Shown here piece by piece: positions 53,355-62,203 of a stretch of DNA of 64,000 nucleotides (positions are counted from its first letter, which is position 1; every line of letters starts with the position of its first letter). Under the pieces are notes generated by a model. That model did not search any database and was not told the DNA's origin. It saw only the letters and a list, made by a program, of their open reading frames with translations. This DNA is from an uncultured Curtobacterium sp. (GTDB lineage: Bacteria > Actinomycetota > Actinomycetes > Actinomycetales > Microbacteriaceae), in assembly GCA_913778205.1 (NCBI GenBank), contig CAJYUW010000017.1:1-64000 (forward strand). Direction: 5' to 3'. The position numbers and the translations under genes were made by a program.

Positions 53355-53537
53355 CAGTCCTCCTGGGGGACCGGGGCCCGAGCCTGCCAGGAACCACCAC
53401 TGGACGAGTTGCAGAGCTCCGGCGAGATGCAGGCTCACTCGCCGTAGCGGACCAGGTCGACGCCGTCACCGAGTCTTGCACGAACCGTCCGGCCCGTGCA
53501 GTCACGAAGCGGTCACAGGGTGGCACCCGTTCGGGTG

Positions 53538-53554
53538 ACGCACGTTTCGTGCGT
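53538..53554. promoter_or_regulatory. Inverted repeat in the lrp-amidinohydrolase divergent promoter
   Basis: ACGCACG-TTT-CGTGCGT, perfect 7-bp arms, 43 bp before the lrp ATG. It is a candidate Lrp/AsnC operator controlling both directions. Confidence 0.5.
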
Positions 53555-53597
53555 GAGACCCACCTGACGTGCAAGAACCCCGCGTAACATTGGTGCA

Positions 53598-54035
53598 ATG
53601 GATTCGCTCGACCACCGCATCCTGGATCAACTCCGGGAGAACGCCCGCGCCGGCTACGGCGACATCGGGTCGGTGGTCGGCCTCTCGGCCTCCGCCGTGA
53701 AGCGTCGGGTGGACCGACTCGTCGCCGACGGAGTGATCCAGGGCTTCACGATCAAGGTCGACCCCGCCGTCGAGGACCGCGGCACTGAGGCCTGGGTCGA
53801 GCTCTACTGCCGCGGGACCGTCTCCCCCGACGAGCTGCGGTCGCTCCTCGACAGCGTCCCCGAGGTCATCGACGCGGGCACCGTCACCGGCAGCGCCGAC
53901 GCGGTCGTGCACATGCGGTCGCGCGACCTCCCCGCACTCGAGGAGGCGCTGGACAAGGTGCGGCTGGCGCCGCAGGTCGACCACACGCGGAGCGCGATCG
54001 TGCTCTCGAAGCTGGTCACCCGCGAATCCGCCTGA
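53598..54035 (+). CDS. Lrp/AsnC family transcriptional regulator
   Basis: Protein of 145 aa. ATG 53598 is 7 nt after TAACAT (53585-53590), leaderless. N-terminal HTH (LDHRILDQLRENARAGYGDI; SASAVKRRVDRLVADGVI) and C-terminal ligand-binding RAM domain. Divergent from the amidinohydrolase-rocD operon, so probably its arginine- or ornithine-responsive regulator. Slightly short but complete. Confidence 0.92.
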   Translation: MDSLDHRILDQLRENARAGYGDIGSVVGLSASAVKRRVDRLVADGVIQGFTIKVDPAVEDRGTEAWVELYCRGTVSPDELRSLLDSVPEVIDAGTVTGSADAVVHMRSRDLPALEEALDKVRLAPQVDHTRSAIVLSKLVTRESA

Positions 54036-54069
54036 CGACGGGGCGCCACCGGCGCGTAGGTTCGCCCCT

Positions 54070-54453
54070 GTGGGACGGAAGACGACGGACGGGAGGCGCG
54101 GCGTGCCTCCAGGACGGTCCGTGACGGCCCGCCACCTGGTCGCCGCCGCCTGTGCCGCGTACGCGGCCAACTGCCTCTGGGGCACGGCCGTGGCCGTGCG
54201 CCTCATCCGCACGAGGCGGCTCCGCGTGGTGCACCACGGCCTCTTCGTCGTCACCGCCACGCTGACCGGGGTGGCCGCGACCACGCCCGTGTGGACCCGC
54301 GACCGCCGCGCGCTGTTCCTGCTGCCCGCGCTCGTGCCCCTCGCCGTCGCGCCACGCACGAACCCGCGCTCCGGAGCACACTGGAGAGTCGCGGTCGCCG
54401 CCGCTCCGTCCTACCTGGGGGCGCTCCTGGCGGGCCGACGACCAGAGAGGTGA
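54070..54453 (+). CDS. Small membrane protein, 127 aa
   Basis: GTG 54070 lies 7 nt after TAGGTT (54057-54062), supporting a leaderless start; GTG 54121 with AGGACGG is an alternative. If 54070 is used, a degenerate 42-bp-repeat copy (54087-54120) is inside the coding sequence. Three hydrophobic segments (LVAAACAAYAANCLWGTAVAV; LFVVTATLTGVAA; ALFLLPALVPLAV). Function unknown. Ends 3 bp before the nitroreductase start. Confidence 0.7.
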   Translation: MGRKTTDGRRGVPPGRSVTARHLVAAACAAYAANCLWGTAVAVRLIRTRRLRVVHHGLFVVTATLTGVAATTPVWTRDRRALFLLPALVPLAVAPRTNPRSGAHWRVAVAAAPSYLGALLAGRRPER

Positions 54454-54456
54454 GCC

Positions 54457-55290
54457 GTGGAGCTCTTCGAAGCCATCCGACGCCGACGGACCACGAACGG
54501 CGCGTTCCTGCCCGACCCGGTCTCCGAGGAGCACCAGCGCCTCCTGATGGAGCTCGCGGGGCGCGCGCCGTCGCAGCTCAACAGCCAGCCGTGGCGGTTC
54601 GTGCTCGTCGAGGAGCGGGCGACGATCGACCGGGTGGCCGAGATCAGCGGGTCCTCGATGACGCGGACCATGGCCGCGGGCACCTTCTTCGAGCGCTACA
54701 AGCCGTACTTCCGGTTCTCGCAGGCCGAGATGGACGAGCGGCGTGACGGGATGCTGTTCGACAAGCTCCCGGGCCCGCTCAAGCCGTTCACCAAGCAGGT
54801 GTTCACGAAGCGCGGACAGCTGCTCATGAACACCCTGCGTGTGCCGCAGACGCTCGGCGAGGAGAACCGGCGGCTCGTCGCGGGGTCGCCGTTGCTGCTC
54901 GGCGTGATGCTCGACCGGCACGAGTACCGGAAGGAGGAGCTCTCGGGCTTCTACTCGGTTTTCAGCATGGGTGCGGCGATGGAGAACATCTGGCTGGCCA
55001 CGACCGAGCTCGGCCTCGGCATCCAGTTCGTGTCCTTCCCGATGGAGACACCGGGTGCGTGGGAGGAGATCGAGGGACTGCTGCGCGTGCCCGAGTCCCT
55101 CGAGCTGATGGCCGTCTACCGGATCGGGTACCTCCCGCCCGAGCGCCGTCGACCGGCGATCGACTGGACGTCGAGCGAGCGGAAGCGGCCGTCGCAGTAC
55201 GTGTTCCGCGGGACGTGCGAAACCCCGCAGCAGGGGTGGGACGACGTGTCCGGCACGCCGTCCGCCACCGCTGGGGAGGACCACCGGTGA
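54457..55290 (+). CDS. Nitroreductase family protein
   Basis: Protein of 277 aa with GTG 54457 and AGAGAGGTG upstream. FMN-binding pattern: RRRTTNGAF at the start, [17 protein letters not shown], and [21 protein letters not shown]. Typical for flavin-dependent reductases of nitro compounds or quinones; also possible iodotyrosine-type or F420-independent enzymes. A ~50-residue insertion ([20 protein letters not shown]) distinguishes it. It is coupled to the DUF2071 gene. Confidence 0.88.
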   Translation: MELFEAIRRRRTTNGAFLPDPVSEEHQRLLMELAGRAPSQLNSQPWRFVLVEERATIDRVAEISGSSMTRTMAAGTFFERYKPYFRFSQAEMDERRDGMLFDKLPGPLKPFTKQVFTKRGQLLMNTLRVPQTLGEENRRLVAGSPLLLGVMLDRHEYRKEELSGFYSVFSMGAAMENIWLATTELGLGIQFVSFPMETPGAWEEIEGLLRVPESLELMAVYRIGYLPPERRRPAIDWTSSERKRPSQYVFRGTCETPQQGWDDVSGTPSATAGEDHR

Positions 55291-56024
55291 CCGCGATCTC
55301 GGCCGCCGCGCCGCGACTGCCCGGACGTCCGTGGATCCAGCAGGCCTGGCGCGACGTCGTGTTCGTGCACTGGCGCGTCGACGTCTCGGCGATCGCCCCG
55401 CACCTGCCCCCCGGCGTCCGGCCGGACACGCTCGGCGCGGACGGGGCCGATGACGGGGCCACCACGTGGGTGGGACTCATCGCCTTCCGGTTCACCGACA
55501 CGGCGTTCCCGCCCGTCAAGGTCGGACGCGTCGGTGACTTCGTCGAGGTGAACGTCCGCGTCTACACCGTCGACGACCAGGGACGGCACGGCGTGGTGTT
55601 CCTCTCGCTCGACGCCGGCAAGCTCCTGCCGACGCTCGGTGCACGGGCCGCGACCGCGCTGCCGTACTGGTGGGCGCACGCCGAGTTCCGCCGCCCGGAG
55701 CCGGACCGGGCCGCGTACGCGATGCGGCGGCACGGCACGCACACGCGGTCGATGGTCGACGTGCGGATCGGCTCGCCGATCGCCGAGCCCACCGCCCTCG
55801 AGACGTTCCTCACGGCACGGTGGGGGATGCACGTGGCGCGGTTCGGTCAGACCCGCTTCTGGCCGAACGAGCACGAGACGTGGCCGTTGCACCGGGCGTC
55901 GATCGTGCACCTGCGCGACGACCTGATCGCCGCGGCCGGGCTGCCGTTCGCGCTGACCGAGCTCGAGCCGGACTCGGTGCTCTACGCGCCGGGCGTCACG
56001 ACGCGGTTCGGTCTGGGGCGCTGA
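55287..56024 (+). CDS. DUF2071 (YqjF-like) protein
   Basis: Protein of 245 aa. GTG 55287 overlaps the nitroreductase TGA (GTGA). Starts [19 protein letters not shown] and ends with [22 protein letters not shown], the usual pattern of DUF2071/YqjF proteins. Function unknown; paired with reductases in several genomes. Cytosolic. Confidence 0.88.
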   Translation: MTAISAAAPRLPGRPWIQQAWRDVVFVHWRVDVSAIAPHLPPGVRPDTLGADGADDGATTWVGLIAFRFTDTAFPPVKVGRVGDFVEVNVRVYTVDDQGRHGVVFLSLDAGKLLPTLGARAATALPYWWAHAEFRRPEPDRAAYAMRRHGTHTRSMVDVRIGSPIAEPTALETFLTARWGMHVARFGQTRFWPNEHETWPLHRASIVHLRDDLIAAAGLPFALTELEPDSVLYAPGVTTRFGLGR

Positions 56025-56206
56025 GCGGGTCCGCACGCCGACGTCCGGCTGCACGCCACCACAGCACCGCGAGGACGACGGCCGCCGGGACGATCGCGAC
56101 GCCCCACCCGATCCACCCGTCCGGTGTCCATCGCCCCTGATGCTCCTCCGCCCCTGGCCCGCCCTGCCTGGACGGTCACGCGGTACCGCCTCGGTACGAC
56201 GGGGGC

Positions 56207-56924
56207 ATGACGCGAGTGGCAGTGGTGACCGGTGGTTCGGCTGGACTCGGACGGGCGACGGTGCGCGAGCTCGCCGCCCGGGGATGGGACGTCGCGGTGC
56301 TCGCCCGCGGGCGGGACGGCGTCGACGCCGCGGTCGCCGAGGTCGCCGAGGTCGCCGAGGTCGAGGCTGCGGGCCGCCGGGGACTCGCGGTGCTCGCGGA
56401 CGTCTCCGACCGCGAGGCCGTCGAGGCCGCCGCGGACCGGGTCGAGGCCGAGCTCGGCCCGATCGACCTCTGGGTGAACGACGTCATGGTGGGCGTCTTC
56501 GGGCGCTTCCTCGACACCGATCCGGACGACTTCACAGCCCGTCGCCCCGATCTACCAGCCCGAGGTCGGCGCACGGGCCATCGCGACCACCGCCGAACGG
56601 CCGCGACGCCGTACCTGGGTGGGTGAGTCGACGGTGTACACGATCCTCGGCAACCGGGTCAGCGCGCGGTTCGCGGACTGGTACGCGGCCAAGACCCTCG
56701 TGTCGGGTCAACAGGCGCCGCGGAAGGACGGGGCGTCGCTCGGGGTCAACCTGTACGAGCCGATCCCCGGCGACCACGGCGCGCACGGGGTGTTCGACGA
56801 CTCGGCGCACGCCTGGTCGCCGCAGACGTGGTGGGTCGAGCACCGACGACTCGGCAACGACGTCATCGGCGCCGCGCTCGGCGTCGCCGGCGCGATCGCC
56901 CTCGGGGCCGGGCGCCGACGGTGA
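56207..56924 (+). pseudogene. SDR oxidoreductase with internal frame-breaking deletion
   Basis: The N-terminal half (ATG 56207 after TACGAC) has a good Rossmann motif VVTGGSAGLGRATVRELAARG and LADVSDREAVEAAADRVEAE, ending near FLDTDPDDF. Sequence then continues in another frame as VAPIYQPEVGARAI, VGESTVYTILGNRVSAR, and the C-terminal GDHGAHGVFDDSAHAWSP typical of the same family. The ~95 residues between, which should hold the catalytic Ser and Tyr-x3-Lys, are missing. The join is near 56535, so the gene is broken. Confidence 0.88.
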
Positions 56925-57238
56925 GCGCGGCCGAGGTGCTCCGACTCGCGGCGGCGGCCGGGCACGTGGTCCGGCTCGTCGGTCGGCGCGGGACCCCGGT
57001 GCTCGATGGTGTGCTCGTGGTCCGGCAGACCGTGCAGGCCGCGCTGGTCACCCGCGCCGGCTCGGCCGACGCGCACACCGCCAGCGCCGTCGTGGACCTG
57101 CTGCACGGCGCGTCGATGGTGCCGGTCGTGCTCCTCGGCGGTCGGCTCCGCGGGTTCGCGGCGGTGCAGCTGCTCCTCGCGACCGTGCTCGCCGGGTCCG
57201 AGGTCGCGGCGGCCGGACGGGGACGCCACCGGCGCTGA
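56921..57238 (+). CDS. Small hydrophobic protein, 105 aa
   Basis: GTG 56921 overlaps the SDR remnant's TGA as GTGA. Two or three hydrophobic segments (VVDLLHGASMVPVVLLGGRLRGFAAVQLLLATVLAGS). Function unknown. Still open despite the broken gene before it. Confidence 0.7.
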   Translation: MSAAEVLRLAAAAGHVVRLVGRRGTPVLDGVLVVRQTVQAALVTRAGSADAHTASAVVDLLHGASMVPVVLLGGRLRGFAAVQLLLATVLAGSEVAAAGRGRHRR

Positions 57239-57251
57239 CCGGTGGTCCGCG

Positions 57252-57980
57252 TCAGGCGAGGTGCGCGCGGAAGCTGCGGAGTGCCTCCAGGCGGTCTGCG
57301 TCCAGACCGGACCGCTCGACGAAACGGTCCACGTCGAAGCCGTCGACCACGGCGCGGAACGCGCCCTCGACGGTCGTGCCGTGCGCTGCGCAGAGCGCCT
57401 CGATCCGGTGCTCGGGGTCGGGCGCCCCGCGGGACCCGGCGAGCGCGGGCGCGGTCTCGACGCTCAGCAGGTAGTCGTCGACGATGCCCTCCGGCGCGGC
57501 TCCGGCGATCGACAGCAGTGCGAGGGCGACGATCCCGGTGCGGTCGCGTCCGGCCGCGCAGTGGAGGAGCACCCCGCCCGGGGGCGCGTCGGCGATCGCG
57601 GCGAGCGCGGCCGCCGTGCGCTCGGGCAGTGCCGCGAGGTGTGCGCCGTAGTAGAGCGGCGTGCAGACCAGACCGGTCTCCCAGTACGGCTCCCAGAACG
57701 CGGGCGCGTCGTCGCGGCCGTCGTGGTCCACCTCGATCGTGGTCAGCCACCCGGGCCGCGTGCCGGTGTCCGCCGCACGCTCCGCCGGGGCGCGGAGGTC
57801 GACGACGGTCCGGACCCCCGCGGCGTGGAGCGACCGCCAGCCGTCCGCGCGCACCCGGTCGACGGACTCCGAGCGGAAGACGCGCCAGCGTGGTGTCGTG
57901 CCGCCGCCGCGGAGTGGCACCCCTCCGAGGTCCCGGGCGTTGTGCAGGCCGTCGACGTGGAGCGTGCGACCGTCAGACAC
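57252..57980 (-). CDS. Tyrosine-protein phosphatase (dual-specificity-like)
   Basis: Protein of 242 aa with GTG 57980 and AGGAGCTCC upstream. Catalytic P-loop HCAAGRDRTG (C-x5-R) near residue 120 and the N-terminal NARDLGG motif typical of bacterial Tyr-phosphatase_2 proteins. It overlaps the end of putA by 8 bp, so is co-transcribed with it. Substrate unknown. Confidence 0.92.
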   Translation of the reverse strand: MSDGRTLHVDGLHNARDLGGVPLRGGGTTPRWRVFRSESVDRVRADGWRSLHAAGVRTVVDLRAPAERAADTGTRPGWLTTIEVDHDGRDDAPAFWEPYWETGLVCTPLYYGAHLAALPERTAAALAAIADAPPGGVLLHCAAGRDRTGIVALALLSIAGAAPEGIVDDYLLSVETAPALAGSRGAPDPEHRIEALCAAHGTTVEGAFRAVVDGFDVDRFVERSGLDADRLEALRSFRAHLA

Positions 57981-60900
57981 GGAGCTCCTGGAAGTCGGGG
58001 TCGAGGTCCCCGAACCGGTGCGCGGTGATCGACACGGACTGCTCGCGCAGGAACGGGAGCATCTCGATGACACCCGACTCGACCACCGGAGCGTCGTGGA
58101 TCGCGGTGTCGATGCTGACGCCGAGGGCTTCCTCGAGAGCGAGGGGGTCCCCGCCGAGGAGGCGGATCCGGCTGCCGGGCCCGCCGAAGGCGGTCTGCCG
58201 CGGGCGGTCGTCGGACTGCGCGAGCACCTGGTCGAGGGCGTCCTGCGGCTCGTCGTCGGGGTCGCTCCACCGCTGGTCGAACAGGGCTCCGGAGGCGGCG
58301 CGTGCGAGGAACTCGTCGTCGCTCTCGACGAGGTGGTCGACGACGTCGAGGGGCGACCGGGCGGACGCGAGCAACTGCGTGAGCGGCCCGGGCAGCGGAC
58401 GGGCGGTGCTCAGCATGAGGTGGGCGCGAGCGGCGGTGGCGGCGGCGAGCACCCGGACCAGGTCGCCGGTCGCGGAGTCCTCGGCGTGCCGGACGATGAC
58501 CGACTGCGGGCGGAAGCGGAGCACGTTCCGCTGCACCAGGAGTCCGGAGTCGTCGTGCGACCGCCCGTACAGGGTCTCCCGGGCGCGGACGTCGCTCAAC
58601 GCACCGGCGCGCACCTGGTCGAACTCCTCGAAGGACAGTCCGCTGCGGGCCGACTCGATCAGCGCCGTCACACGCGACGGGAGCCCGTGGAGCTGGATGC
58701 TCCTGTGCACCTGCCGCTCGGTGCGCTCCCACCGGCCGAGGGTCGCCACGAACAGCGGACCGCCGGCACTGGTGCCGGAGCCCACCGACGAGCGCTTCCA
58801 CCCGCCGAGCGGATGCCGGCCGACGACGACGCTCGTGGTGTCGCGGTTGACGAACAGGTTGCCGGCCTGTACGGTCGCGAGCCAGTCCGCGACCTCGTCG
58901 ACGTCGAGGGAGTGGATCCCCGCGGCGAGGCCGTGGCCGGTGCCGTTCTGGATCGCGACGGCCTGCTCGAGCGTCTCGACGCGCATGATGCCGAGCACCG
59001 GGCCGGCGTGCTCGGACTGGTGGAACTCGCTGCCGGGACGCACGCCGTCGCGGATCCCGGGCGACCACAGCCGGCCGGTGTCGTCGAGCGGCGCCGGTTG
59101 CACGAGCCAGGACTCCCCCGGACCGAGCTCGGTCAGCCCGCTGCGCAGCGTGCCCGTCGGCTCGGCGATCAGCGGGCCCACACGAGCGCCGGGGTCGTGC
59201 GGCCACGCGACCCGGAGTGTGCGGGTCGCGTCCACGAGCATCTGTCGGAAGCGGTCGCTCTCGCCGACCGAACCGACCAGGACGACGAGCGACGCCGCGG
59301 AGCGCCGCTGCCCGGCGTGCCCGAACGCGGACCGCACGACGTCCTGCACGGCGAGGTCGAGGTCGGCGCTCGGGGTGACGACGATCGCGTTCGTGCCCCC
59401 GGTCGCCGCCGTGAGCGGGAGTCCTGCGCGCCACCAGCGGAAGGAGCGGGCGGTGTCGGCGGACCCGGTCAGCAGGACGCGGTCGACCGCGGGGTGCGCG
59501 ACGAGTTCACGGCCGAGAGCGTCGGCGTCGAGGTCGACGAGCTGCAGGAGCGAGTGCGGCACCCCGGCGTCCCAGAGGACGTCGGCGAGGAGTGCCCCGC
59601 TCCGCCTGGCCTCGGGCGCCGGCTTGAGCACGACTCCGCTCCCGGCGGCGAGCGCGGCGAGCACCCCGCCGGCGGCGACCGCGACGGGGGACCGCCACGA
59701 GGGGACCACGACGGTGAGCCGGGGCGGGACGAAGCGGGCTCCGTCGCCGTCGAGGGCGGCGAGCCGTCGGGCGCTCTCCGCGGAGTGGTGCGCGGCGTCG
59801 ACGGCGGCGGTGACCTCGGCGTCGGCCTCGGGGAGGGTCGTGCCGGTCTCGGCGATCGTCACCTCGATGAGGTCGGCGCGGCGGGTCTCGAGCTCGTGCC
59901 CGATGAGGTCGAGCAGTTCGGCGCGGTCGGTCGGGTCCTGCCGACCCCAGTTCACGCCGGCCTGGGCCGTCCGCGCGACGATGCGCTCGAGGGTCGACCG
60001 GTCGACGACCTTCGCACCGCGGATCGTCTGTGCGCCGAGCTGCGACCGCGGCACCCGACGGAGCACGTCGAGCGCCCACGACCGGTTCGCGGCGATCGAC
60101 GGGTCGGTGTCCGGGGCGTTCCGGAAGCCGTCCCGGTGCTCGGGCTCGCCGAGCGGGCGGCGGCGGTCCTGCGTGCGGTGCGTCGTGGGGACCGGCTCGT
60201 CGAGCGCGGCCACGGACGCCAGGTACCGGCCGTGCTCGCGGGCGAAGACGCTGGCGTCGCGGTCGATGTCGGACGCGCCGGCGACGAAGTGCTCCGGGTT
60301 CGCGGACTCCTGGAGGCGTCGGGCGAGGTAGGGGATCGCGGCGTCGAACTCGTCCGGGTGGACGACCGGCGCGCTGAGCAGGATGCGTCCGACGTCGGCA
60401 CGCACCGCTTCGGCGTGCGTGGACGCCATGCCGAGCAGCATCTGGACCTCGACCGCGTCGGTGACCCCACGACGCTGGGCGAGGACCCACGCGGTGGCGA
60501 GGTCGAAGAGGTTGTGCCCGGCGACGCCGATCCGCACGGCGTCGGTGCGCTCGGGAACGAGGGCGGCGTCGAGCATCCGCAGGTAGGCCGTGTCCGTCTC
60601 GCGCTTGCTGCCCCACGTGGCGAGCGGCCACCCGTGCAGGATCGCGTCGACACGCTCCGCGGCGAGGTCCGCGCCCTTGACGAGCCGCACCGTGACGGGT
60701 GCCCCGCCGCGGGCCCGGCGGGCCTGCGCCCAGGAGGTCAGCCGGTCGAGGGCGCCCGCGGCGTCGGGCAGGTAGGCCTGGAGCACGATGCCGGCCTCGA
60801 GGCCGCGGAACTCGTCACGGTCGAGCAGCGTCGTGAACACGGCGAGGGTGGCGTCGAGGTCGCGGTGCTCCCCGGCGTCGAGCGTGACGGACTTCGCGGG

Positions 60901-61548
60901 GCGCCCGTCGGCCAGCGGCGCCGCGGCGAGGCGGTAGAGCGGGAGGAGGCGGTCGACCGCGTGCTCGACGGTCTGGTCGAACGCCCACGCCGAGGGCTGC
61001 GGCACGACGGCACGCAGCGCGATCGAGACCTGGTCGACGTCGTCCCGCGCGAGGAGGTCCATCGCCCGCTGCAGACGACGGTCGCTCCCGGCGGTCCCGA
61101 GCACGGCTTCGCCGAGGGGGTTCACGTCGAGGCGGACGCCGTCGCCGCGCACCTTCGCCAACGCCGACCCGAGCTTCGCCGGGGCGGCGTCGATGACGAG
61201 GTGCCCGGTCATGCGCCGGAGGATCCGACGCGCCGTCGGGACCACGGCCCACGGCGCCATCGCCGCGACGCCGCCGCCGAACGTGACCGCCCCGCGCAGG
61301 TACCAGGCGAGGAACTCCGGGACGTCCTGGCTGATCCGTTCGAGGTTGCGGGCCGCGACCCTGGGGTCCTCCGGACGGACCACGCGGTCGACGAACCCGC
61401 GCGTGAAGTCGAGGCCCTGCTCGTCGCGGAGCACCTCCGCGAGACGCGCGGCGCCCGGGTCCGGCTTCGTCCCCGCCGATGCCGCCAGCCAGCGGCGCAC
61501 GAGGGCGACGGCGTCGTCGGTGCAGTCGGCGATGCTGGGGCTCGGCAT
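57973..61548 (-). CDS. putA: PutA: proline dehydrogenase with a catalytically degenerate P5C dehydrogenase domain
   Basis: Protein of 1191 aa. ATG 61548 is 7 nt after TACGAT, leaderless. The N-terminal proline dehydrogenase barrel is intact (GIVLQAYLPDA, VRLVKGADLA, GWPLATWGSKRETD, EVQMLLGMA). The ALDH-type P5C dehydrogenase domain (~residues 500-1050) keeps the fold but lacks its active site. The expected Asn of W-N-F-P is Arg619 (PSWRSP), the base Glu is Ala715 (TAATGGTN), and the nucleophile Cys is Arg749 (GHAGQRRSAAS). Glu-to-Cys spacing is the canonical 34. The Arg749 codon CGC is one transition from TGC. Confidence 0.93.
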   Translation of the reverse strand: MPSPSIADCTDDAVALVRRWLAASAGTKPDPGAARLAEVLRDEQGLDFTRGFVDRVVRPEDPRVAARNLERISQDVPEFLAWYLRGAVTFGGGVAAMAPWAVVPTARRILRRMTGHLVIDAAPAKLGSALAKVRGDGVRLDVNPLGEAVLGTAGSDRRLQRAMDLLARDDVDQVSIALRAVVPQPSAWAFDQTVEHAVDRLLPLYRLAAAPLADGRPAKSVTLDAGEHRDLDATLAVFTTLLDRDEFRGLEAGIVLQAYLPDAAGALDRLTSWAQARRARGGAPVTVRLVKGADLAAERVDAILHGWPLATWGSKRETDTAYLRMLDAALVPERTDAVRIGVAGHNLFDLATAWVLAQRRGVTDAVEVQMLLGMASTHAEAVRADVGRILLSAPVVHPDEFDAAIPYLARRLQESANPEHFVAGASDIDRDASVFAREHGRYLASVAALDEPVPTTHRTQDRRRPLGEPEHRDGFRNAPDTDPSIAANRSWALDVLRRVPRSQLGAQTIRGAKVVDRSTLERIVARTAQAGVNWGRQDPTDRAELLDLIGHELETRRADLIEVTIAETGTTLPEADAEVTAAVDAAHHSAESARRLAALDGDGARFVPPRLTVVVPSWRSPVAVAAGGVLAALAAGSGVVLKPAPEARRSGALLADVLWDAGVPHSLLQLVDLDADALGRELVAHPAVDRVLLTGSADTARSFRWWRAGLPLTAATGGTNAIVVTPSADLDLAVQDVVRSAFGHAGQRRSAASLVVLVGSVGESDRFRQMLVDATRTLRVAWPHDPGARVGPLIAEPTGTLRSGLTELGPGESWLVQPAPLDDTGRLWSPGIRDGVRPGSEFHQSEHAGPVLGIMRVETLEQAVAIQNGTGHGLAAGIHSLDVDEVADWLATVQAGNLFVNRDTTSVVVGRHPLGGWKRSSVGSGTSAGGPLFVATLGRWERTERQVHRSIQLHGLPSRVTALIESARSGLSFEEFDQVRAGALSDVRARETLYGRSHDDSGLLVQRNVLRFRPQSVIVRHAEDSATGDLVRVLAAATAARAHLMLSTARPLPGPLTQLLASARSPLDVVDHLVESDDEFLARAASGALFDQRWSDPDDEPQDALDQVLAQSDDRPRQTAFGGPGSRIRLLGGDPLALEEALGVSIDTAIHDAPVVESGVIEMLPFLREQSVSITAHRFGDLDPDFQELRV

Positions 61549-61666
61549 GCCCTCGATCGTATGCCGCCGCACCGACGCTCCCCCTGAGCACGCCGAGCGT
61601 GGCCGACCGCCCTCCGGACGGACGGGACCGGCGTCGCTCCGGGCCGCCGTCGATACGCTGGCGGGC
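61549..61666. promoter_or_regulatory. Divergent leaderless promoters of putA and MarR gene
   Basis: 118 bp. ATCGTA on the plus strand (TACGAT toward putA, 61556-61561) and TACGCT (61654-61659, toward MarR) each sit 7 nt from their start codon. Any MarR operator must lie between them. Confidence 0.65.
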
Positions 61667-62203
61667 ATGGTGGCGCACGAGGACGAGGGACACGACTGGG
61701 TCACGTGGGACACCTACCACGACGCCTGGCGGCGGCTGGACCGGGCGCTCGACCACGCCGTCCAGCAGGGCGCGGGCATCTCGATCCCGGAGTTCGAGAT
61801 CCTCATCGGGCTGCACCGCGACCCGGACCACCGGCTGCGCGTGCGTGACATCGCGGCGGGCATCGGCTGGGAGAAGTCCCGCGTCAGTCACCAGGTGACC
61901 CGGATGGTCGCGCGCGGCCTCGTGCAGCGTGCCGACTGCCCGACCGACGGCCGCGGGAGCTGGGTGTCGATGACGGCGGACGGACGGCGCGCCGTCCTCT
62001 CCGGCATCCGCGCGCACACGCGGGCGCTGGAGGACCTGTTCTGGAGGCCCGTGGGGACCGACGCGGACACGCTGCGCTCCGTCAGCGCGCGCGTCGACAC
62101 CGCGATCGGCCCGGTGGACGTCGACGGCGCGGAGCGCGGCGAGCGGCCAGCGGACCCCGTGGCGCGGCCAGTGGACCGCGGACGGCCCGCGGACCGCGAC
62201 TAG
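61667..62203 (+). CDS. MarR family transcriptional regulator
   Basis: Protein of 178 aa. Winged-helix region RVRDIAAGIGWEKSRVSHQVTRMVARGLVQRADCPTDGRG fits MarR. C-terminal ~25 residues are repetitive (PADPVARPVDRGRPADRD). Divergent position implies control of putA. Its stop overlaps the anti-sigma stop at CTAG (62200-62203). Confidence 0.9.
   Translation: MVAHEDEGHDWVTWDTYHDAWRRLDRALDHAVQQGAGISIPEFEILIGLHRDPDHRLRVRDIAAGIGWEKSRVSHQVTRMVARGLVQRADCPTDGRGSWVSMTADGRRAVLSGIRAHTRALEDLFWRPVGTDADTLRSVSARVDTAIGPVDVDGAERGERPADPVARPVDRGRPADRD

Noticed and set aside
57661-61587. Plus-strand 1308-aa ORF
   Set aside because: Mirror of putA; the minus-strand reading has a complete conserved family layout.
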